Shown one piece after another: positions 57,993 through 64,000 of a DNA stretch of 64,000 bases. This DNA comes from Setomelanomma holmii (Eukaryota > Ascomycota > Dothideomycetes > Pleosporales > Phaeosphaeriaceae), in contig ML978176.1 in NCBI GenBank assembly GCA_010015745.1, positions 188,400 through 252,399 of the forward strand, read 5' to 3'. Both the position numbers and the translations under genes were made by a program. A model generated the notes under the pieces. The model made no database searches, was not told where the DNA came from, and saw nothing but the letters and a program-made list of their open reading frames with translations. Positions within the stretch are counted from its first letter, which is position 1, and each line of letters opens with the position of its first letter.

Positions 57993-58891
57993 TCATTTCG
58001 CGACCTTTTTCCGCTTCTTGAAAACAACAGCCGGTTGAGTCGGTGCACCGGCCGCTCTTTCCTTACAAAGGACCTCAAATCGTTGCGCCTGTGCCTCAGC
58101 TTCCTCTACTGTGGGGATATCCTGCAATCCCTTGCTTGATTCCTCCTCTTTCGAGTCCTCCTTCTTCACGCCATCCTCTTGTTTGGCAGACACCTCAGAG
58201 CCTGTGTGAGCCGGTTTCCTCCGGAGCAGACTCTCAACATCGTCCTCGCCGCCCTTGCTACCTGGGAAAGTCTTAAAGGTGTGTCCCCATCCTTTGCGCT
58301 TTGTGATGATTTCTCCTGCAGCCTCTCGTTCCTCTTCTTCCTCGTCGACTTTGCGCTTGCGCACACCCTTATTCAACGCTACGGCCTTGAATTCGCCATC
58401 TTCGTTGACTTCGCCCACAACCTCTTCAGAGACAGTCTTCCAATCACCAGCAATTGCTAAGTCCTGCCTTGCTTGATCGGGCATCGCAACGCCCATAGCT
58501 GCTAATTGTTCCCATTGCCTCTTCCTATCCTCAAGTGTCGCCTTCTTTTCGGGGCGCTTCTCGATAGTCGGTGGCGGGCCGCCTGAGCCTGACGCGACCG
58601 ATGGAGCGGCTTTGGAAGCGGACGATACGAGGCCGTTGAGACGCGCGACTTCTGCTTGCGCTCGTGCCTTGTTGCGCTGCTCACTCTCTTGCTCGCGGTG
58701 CAAGCCTCGTAAGCTGCGTTGGATGTTGCCTTGGTGGCGCCCGGTGGCTTCGTGCTGTTGCCGCTCGAATTTGGTATCTTTGACAAAGGTCGAGCAGAAC
58801 TTACACCAGTACTTTGGCTGTCTTGATGTTAGTAAGAGTGTGGCAAGGACATGTGCATGTGGCTTACTGTAGACTTCCAATACTCCGCCAT
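57993..58891 (-). CDS. Matrin/U1-type zinc-finger protein, WBP4-like splicing factor
   Basis: Exons 58868-58891 (24 nt) and 57993-58817 give 282 residues. The N-terminus MAEYWKSTPKYWCKFCSTF with DTKFERQQHEATGRHQ is a matrin-type C2H2 finger as in WBP4/FBP21, a spliceosome-associated protein. Animal WBP4 has WW domains after the finger; none is visible here. A charged helix (HREQESEQRNKARAQAEVAR), a Pro/Gly linker, and a Lys/Glu-rich C-terminal half follow. It ends VVFKKRKKVAK, a likely nuclear localisation signal. The short first exon supplies the residues that complete the finger. A role in pre-mRNA splicing is inferred from the family. Confidence 0.85.
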
Positions 58892-60224
58892 GTTGAAATG
58901 TAAATTGCAGAGCGTGAGAGGTTGAGAAGGATTCCTATTCCTGGGAGACCACTAATGTCGTTGAGGGCGAAAGCAAGCTTGGGTCACACAGGTCATCCAC
59001 GATTGGTGGATGTTATGCGCAGAGTGAAGGTGTTCCGCGATGCAGGGCAAGAAAAAAGTGGAGCCTGTTGGCAGAATTGCAAGCGGTGAGGAGGCTTGGC
59101 AATATTGCGCTGGTGCAACCTCGGAGTGCAGTAAAGCAAGAGTATTCAGATACTCTCTGGAATACTCCTGATAAGCAACCACATTTGGTAGACTTGGCTC
59201 CATGATGTCATGCAATCATCTCAGCACGCGGAATCACGTCTAATCTTCGAATTGATTTTAGCCATGTCGGACACCCGTCTAGCAAGACAGGTGGTTGTGA
59301 AAACAAGGAACTCAGGCTTTGTCGAGGAAGATCTGAAGTATTAGCCAGCTGCATGTCAACCTCGCTATTCTGTAAGCCCTTCTTGTCTGGCCCAAAGTCA
59401 ACAGACAGGGGTCGAGACGTCGGAGCCCTCAAAACTACCCTTGACTTGCATTAGAACTTGCTAACGGGAAGTCTCTTTCAGACATGCCTTTCTTTCATGA
59501 ATCCCCTGCTAATCTTCTCTTATACTTTTGCACTCAGAGAATCGCAAAAGTCGCCCTTTGCATCACAAGTCTCGACCCAATATCGATTTCCGCAAGCCAC
59601 CGGATCTCTACCCTCAACTTTCCATCTCTGTCACTTCCCCTTTCGCACAAAGCCCGCACCATGATCCTGGAACAATCTCCGCTCTCCATGTCGGACTCAT
59701 TCGGTTCTGACCCAAGGACCCCAAGTCTCTCCACCGACATCTGGTAGTCTAACACAACACTAGCACAACTAGTAGCTAGTACCCGCACCCTGCAGTCGGA
59801 CTTGCTCGGATGTCTTGGCTACAATCAACAGACGTTTGTGAGTTGCTCTATCGAGCAATTTGAACACGTGCATTGCAGTCCAATTCGAGGTTCAAATGCG
59901 TTTTGGTGGTACATCACCCACTTCGGATATGTGAGGCTGCAGCTAAGACGTATGATCAGGCCGTGCTAGTTAGTGCTTGTGTGGAACAATGAAACGGGGC
60001 TAGCGGTCGCTGTGTTGCGCAGGCTGGATATTATGGATGTTGTGAGTGTTGGGACATGGTGTACGTGGGTACGTGGGGATTATTATGCTATTAGCTCGCT
60101 CGCTGTTGAAGAGTGATTCGCTGCCGTTCAGTCCATGCACCTCTGTTCAAGATCAAGTGTATACAAGAAGGACCCGACCCTGCCCCAAGTACCCGAACTT
60201 CCGTATGCAACCAACCGCCCGCCA
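58892..60224. other. Intergenic 1.3-kb interval
   Basis: Lies between the start of the zinc-finger gene and the end of the VPS9 gene, both on the minus strand. Small open frames on both strands (59208-59432, 59458-59747 and others) overlap and lack recognisable features. No repeat was noticed. Confidence 0.45.
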
Positions 60225-63200
60225 TCATAAATCTGACCGCGGGGAGCCAGTAACAGCAGCTTCGTCGCTAGCTCCCGCGGCCTCGTTAGGCTGTTCTGAG
60301 GTTTGTGTCGCGTCTTTAGCATATTGCTCGTTAAGCGCCCCATCAAGCTCAAGCTCGACTTCGTCAGCAGGCGGAGGTTCCTCCGACACGCTCTCGCCGT
60401 TACCCTGAACCATTTCTTCCCCTGCATGTGTTTCAGATGGTATAACGTTGGCATGCTCAATGTCCACGTCCAAATCGTTCGTGACATCCCCGATGCGCCC
60501 CCCAACTTCTTCAGGACTTACTTCGAGATCGACATGCACGCCATTTGTTACGACCTGATCCTCTGCTGCGGCCGTCGCATTCCCTTTACTCTTCTCTAAG
60601 ATCCCAAGACCCCGTATCGCCCGCCTCATCCCCTCCAGCCTCGCCTTCTCAGTCACCACCATTCTTCTTGCCAGATCCCTCAACGCCTTGCGTCCCATTT
60701 CCACTCTATTCTCCTGCCAAGATGCAAGTTCGCTCGCGACAACTTGCTGCGTGTACCTTAGTTCTCTTCCCAGATCGGCAAGCTCGAGTTTACTCTTGTC
60801 CATTTTCTCCTGTGCGTCGCGCTGCACGCGCGATCGTGCGTCGTCGAGAAGACCTAAGGGCCAGCGGTCTGAGCGACGCACAGAGAGATTGTGTCGATCG
60901 ATTGCTTTCTGGGTTGTTGACATAGATGTGATAAGTGTGGAGGGGCGCGAGAGGGATGTTAGGATTGCGGTAATGGTGCTAGAGATGGCGTGCATGGAGT
61001 AATAGAATCCCGCCATGGGACTTGCCTCGCTCTGCGTTAGAGTCTTGGTATATCTTTCGAACGCCTTGAGATGTGCCTCAGGTAGGAATTGGAGTGTGTG
61101 GATTGCAGTATTGGACAATTTGGCGGCGTCATTGAAGTCGGTGGAAGAGGCGCGAATCTTATTCGTGCGGCGAAGGACGGATTTCGATGCATGATGGAGG
61201 GCTCGAATGTTCTCACGCATGTGCTGTACAAAGAGCTCGACTTCACGAACGTCGTAGATAGGTGTGTATTCTTCGCGGAGTCGTTCGACGCAGAGTTCAG
61301 CTTTGCGCGCTGAGCGCTCAGCAAGCATTGATGAGTCGATGTCTGGGACGAGGAAGAACTCCCAGACCATTTCGTGCGTAGAGAAGGTTGGGTGTCGGAG
61401 CAGTATCTTGAGGAATGCATCGAATCTGAGTTGGATGTCGCGTAACACTGAGCGTGACGGCCTCGAAGGTATCAGATATGGGGACGCAAGATTCGTGATT
61501 GCTGGTAACCACGAAGCAGGATGTTCTTGCGCAAGCCACTTTGCCAGGTTCTCGAAATCGTGCGACGAGCGACGGCAAGTCGTGACAGTGATGGTGCCGT
61601 TTCCATTGGGCGCACCAGACTTCAGTACCAGCCGCACTGAGCCGTCCTCTACGAAGAACGACCGAACGACAGTCGTAGTGCGGCCATCGGGGCCAGGCTC
61701 ATTGGAGAGCAGTACAAGATCGTCGATCCTATTGCGAACATCGTCGTCCTTGGCGAGCTCTACAGCTGTAAGACCACGAGCATCTCTGAAAGACAAGTCT
61801 ACCCTGGGGTCCTGGTACAGCACACGAACCATATCCGTACGCCCGTATTTGCTGGCAACCATGAGTGGCGTGAATAGTCTATCATTTGTTGCGTTGGCAT
61901 CTGAGTCGCAACGATAGAGCAGCTTGACTGCAATCTGTGGGTCTGTAATGATGTGCAACAAGCTATTTCCTTTGTTGTCGACGTGCTCATCAAGATGCAG
62001 TGGTAGGCCATCACCTTGCGCATGCGTCGCAGCCAAGAGCGCCTTGTCTACCATATTATGGTATTGATCGTGATCGTAGGACCTGCAGAGAGCGAAAATT
62101 GGTGTCTGACCATTCTTGTCCTTCAATCGCCAGGGGAGGAGATGTCCAATGCGATCGAGAAGTCGAGGCTGGTGGAAGAGGTAGTGCGCCATGCATCGGC
62201 CTTTCGAGTCTTGCTTAGCAAGATGTTCTCGGAGCTCCTCGGGGCTCGCACAGCTCTCCAAGACATACGTGAGTATCGTATCTGTTGTTTTTGTGTGCGC
62301 TAGTTGCACAGCTGCGCTCAAAAGCGTGGTGCCTTCATTGTTACGGTCCTCGAGAACCCATCTGGGCGAGTAGTACTCGTTCAAACTCAAGAGGTATTGC
62401 AGCGCTTTGTCTTGCTTGCTCTCGATGGCCATCATTAGTACCGACTCGCCATCATTCCCTTGTGTCATAGTGAGCTTTTCGATCGATATGTCGCCTTCGA
62501 TCCCGCTGACCCGCGAGTCGAATGTTGTGCGAGATCTGAAAGAGTGCATCGAGCCACTAGACATGCTCCGAGTGTCCATCGAGACTCTTTTCTTCAGCTT
62601 CGGCCGGTCTGGTAATGGTGGTGTCTCTGCCCTCTGGAAGGGAAAGATATGTGCCAAGGGGCCGTCCTCACTCTTGTGTTTATTTCGTGATCGGTTTCGG
62701 TTCCTTCTTTGTGGCTCATGGTCGCCATTCATTGTAGTGCCGTCCAATGAGGAGAGATCCGAGTAGCTTGCCGCAAATCTGACGGGTCTATTATTTTCCC
62801 GAACATCTTCATCGTCGGAGCTGACATCCATGTTCTCATGGAAAGATCTGTCGGGCTCGAGGATACTTTGCATTATGGCAAGGTCTCCCGATTTAGTAGC
62901 TTGCCAAAGCGTCCTGTTTCGCTGACTCGCTCTACGCAAACCGCCCGAGTCTTGGGACAGGTATGACAGGACCGCCTCGAAAGTGCTCAGCGCATATCCC
63001 ATCTCACCACTTTCGACATCATCTATGAAGATAAAGTGGCGCATGTACGACAACCGTGCCTGCAGGTGCCGAACTGGGGCTCGAATAACAACAACTAGCA
63101 GTAGGGATACCAGCGTGTCAGCATTGATTGTTAACAAGGGATCAGGCTTTTCTGATATTTGTTCGCCATTCGTGAGGGTCTTGGATTTGGCTTGGTTTGC

Positions 63201-64000
63201 CGCAGTCTCTTCGTCCGGCATGGTCATATGCTTTTGCACCGCCAAGAGTATCTCAAGCATCTCTTGCGGACTGCCGGCGACGCCCATTTTCTTGAACATA
63301 TCCACAGCCTTGGACAAGCGTACTGCCAGCTCTTGCTTGCCTTTGCGACCATGACCTATATCGATGCCAACTTGTGATATGTCGATGTCCATCATTTGCC
63401 GCGTTCGTCGCTCGAGTTCGATGTCCTCTAATCGTCGTATGTCGCATATCCGCGGAAACAGTATCCTGTGATGTACCTGCTCGGCAATGTACCGTTCGAT
63501 CATGCGCTCCACCAATGGTCCAGTGAGATCCGTTGTTGCTCCCAGGAGAGAAAGCTGTTGCTTGTCTACCATTTGGAACAGGTCAATTGCAGCCGTTACC
63601 GCCGTCTCCAACGAGTTGCGCATCTGAACCTCCTCGTCCCCGATCTCTATTTGGGACACGAACCCGTTCGGTCCTGACATGCTGCTATGCATGGACAACG
63701 GTGCAGTCTCGGCCGAGGATACTGAGCCGCGCCGCCGTGAGCTGATGGACCGTCGTGAGCTCACTGAAGCTCGTCGCGAACTCCGTGTCGGAGTCGGCGG
63801 TAGTGGCTTCTCTAGTTCTTTGCCGAACTCTTTGAAAAGTCTTTCCAGTCCTGGCTGCATTTGTCGCGCGATCATAGGGAAATGGTTTAGCAAGTCGCTA
63901 AATGACTTGACTTCCTTCTTCCGCGGCATCGCAGAGCTGGCCGCCGCAGACGAGCCTGACGCACCAGACTGTATCGTAGCCACCTCCTTCTTGACCTGTA
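60225..64000 (-). CDS. VPS9-domain/ankyrin/PX protein (Vrl1/VARP-like), 5' end outside window
   Basis: One open frame of at least 1,252 codons reaching the right edge. The frame has no ATG at its upstream end; the nearest Met (about 63929, MPRKKEVKSFSDLL) or an upstream exon is possible, and TACAG near 63996 looks like a splice acceptor. Regions in order: an Arg/Ser-rich segment, a helical lead and VPS9 domain (about 170-360; INADTLVSLLLVVVIRAPVR holds the conserved Asp), ankyrin repeats (about 500-790; RLFTPLMVASKYGRTDMVRV), a PX-like region (about 810-920), and a long helical BAR-like region (about 940-1160). VPS9 domains activate Rab5/Vps21 GTPases on endosomes. This order matches yeast Vrl1 of the VINE complex. 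Confidence 0.82.
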   Translation of the reverse strand, partial: QVKKEVATIQSGASGSSAAASSAMPRKKEVKSFSDLLNHFPMIARQMQPGLERLFKEFGKELEKPLPPTPTRSSRRASVSSRRSISSRRRGSVSSAETAPLSMHSSMSGPNGFVSQIEIGDEEVQMRNSLETAVTAAIDLFQMVDKQQLSLLGATTDLTGPLVERMIERYIAEQVHHRILFPRICDIRRLEDIELERRTRQMMDIDISQVGIDIGHGRKGKQELAVRLSKAVDMFKKMGVAGSPQEMLEILLAVQKHMTMPDEETAANQAKSKTLTNGEQISEKPDPLLTINADTLVSLLLVVVIRAPVRHLQARLSYMRHFIFIDDVESGEMGYALSTFEAVLSYLSQDSGGLRRASQRNRTLWQATKSGDLAIMQSILEPDRSFHENMDVSSDDEDVRENNRPVRFAASYSDLSSLDGTTMNGDHEPQRRNRNRSRNKHKSEDGPLAHIFPFQRAETPPLPDRPKLKKRVSMDTRSMSSGSMHSFRSRTTFDSRVSGIEGDISIEKLTMTQGNDGESVLMMAIESKQDKALQYLLSLNEYYSPRWVLEDRNNEGTTLLSAAVQLAHTKTTDTILTYVLESCASPEELREHLAKQDSKGRCMAHYLFHQPRLLDRIGHLLPWRLKDKNGQTPIFALCRSYDHDQYHNMVDKALLAATHAQGDGLPLHLDEHVDNKGNSLLHIITDPQIAVKLLYRCDSDANATNDRLFTPLMVASKYGRTDMVRVLYQDPRVDLSFRDARGLTAVELAKDDDVRNRIDDLVLLSNEPGPDGRTTTVVRSFFVEDGSVRLVLKSGAPNGNGTITVTTCRRSSHDFENLAKWLAQEHPASWLPAITNLASPYLIPSRPSRSVLRDIQLRFDAFLKILLRHPTFSTHEMVWEFFLVPDIDSSMLAERSARKAELCVERLREEYTPIYDVREVELFVQHMRENIRALHHASKSVLRRTNKIRASSTDFNDAAKLSNTAIHTLQFLPEAHLKAFERYTKTLTQSEASPMAGFYYSMHAISSTITAILTSLSRPSTLITSMSTTQKAIDRHNLSVRRSDRWPLGLLDDARSRVQRDAQEKMDKSKLELADLGRELRYTQQVVASELASWQENRVEMGRKALRDLARRMVVTEKARLEGMRRAIRGLGILEKSKGNATAAAEDQVVTNGVHVDLEVSPEEVGGRIGDVTNDLDVDIEHANVIPSETHAGEEMVQGNGESVSEEPPPADEVELELDGALNEQYAKDATQTSEQPNEAAGASDEAAVTGSPRSDL

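Overview
This window is nuclear DNA from a filamentous ascomycete (Pezizomycotina; a plant-associated Dothideomycete would fit, but I cannot place it further). The evidence is dense protein-coding genes on both strands, short introns (mostly about 45-90 bp) with GT donors and CTAAC-like branch points, Zn(II)2Cys6 regulation, a PL3 pectate lyase, and proteins typical of the group. I saw no tRNA, rRNA, CRISPR array or intact transposon. All coordinates and splice junctions were worked out by eye from the sequence and from knowledge of the families.

Left part (1-30.8 kb). The left edge cuts into a decayed copy of a giant DUF6606/DUF3638/DUF3645-type protein (1-6559) with many stops and frameshifts. 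After it come mostly housekeeping genes: lipoamide acyltransferase E2 of the branched-chain 2-oxo-acid dehydrogenase, prefoldin subunit 1, alkaline ceramidase, beta-tubulin, a CLC chloride/proton exchanger, a mitochondrial HMG-box protein, branched-chain aminotransferase, the SCY1-type pseudokinase, an amino-acid transporter of the AAAP family, phospholipid methyltransferase OPI3, and a secreted pectate lyase.

Middle (31.3-37.7 kb). A small aromatic-acid catabolic cluster: an FAD monooxygenase of the salicylate-hydroxylase type and a 2,3-dihydroxybenzoate decarboxylase are divergently transcribed from one 774-bp promoter, next to a Zn(II)2Cys6 regulator. The shared promoter carries three CGG...CCG inverted half-site pairs spaced exactly 18 bp apart. 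This is the most specific candidate for an undescribed regulatory unit in the window: salicylate/2,3-dihydroxybenzoate to catechol, controlled by the adjacent regulator.

Right part (38.4-64 kb). The replication-initiation factor SLD3, a disordered coiled-coil protein conserved in moulds, and a giant (about 2,500 residue) Lys/Glu/Pro-rich protein built from repeated Trp-anchored, polybasic and EP-rich blocks. Then the beta subunit of casein kinase 2, a small secreted cysteine-containing protein, a matrin/U1-type zinc-finger splicing protein, and a VPS9/ankyrin/PX protein (Vrl1/VARP-like) that runs off the right edge. A (TTC)n tract of about 29 units lies between the convergent giant-protein and CK2-beta genes.
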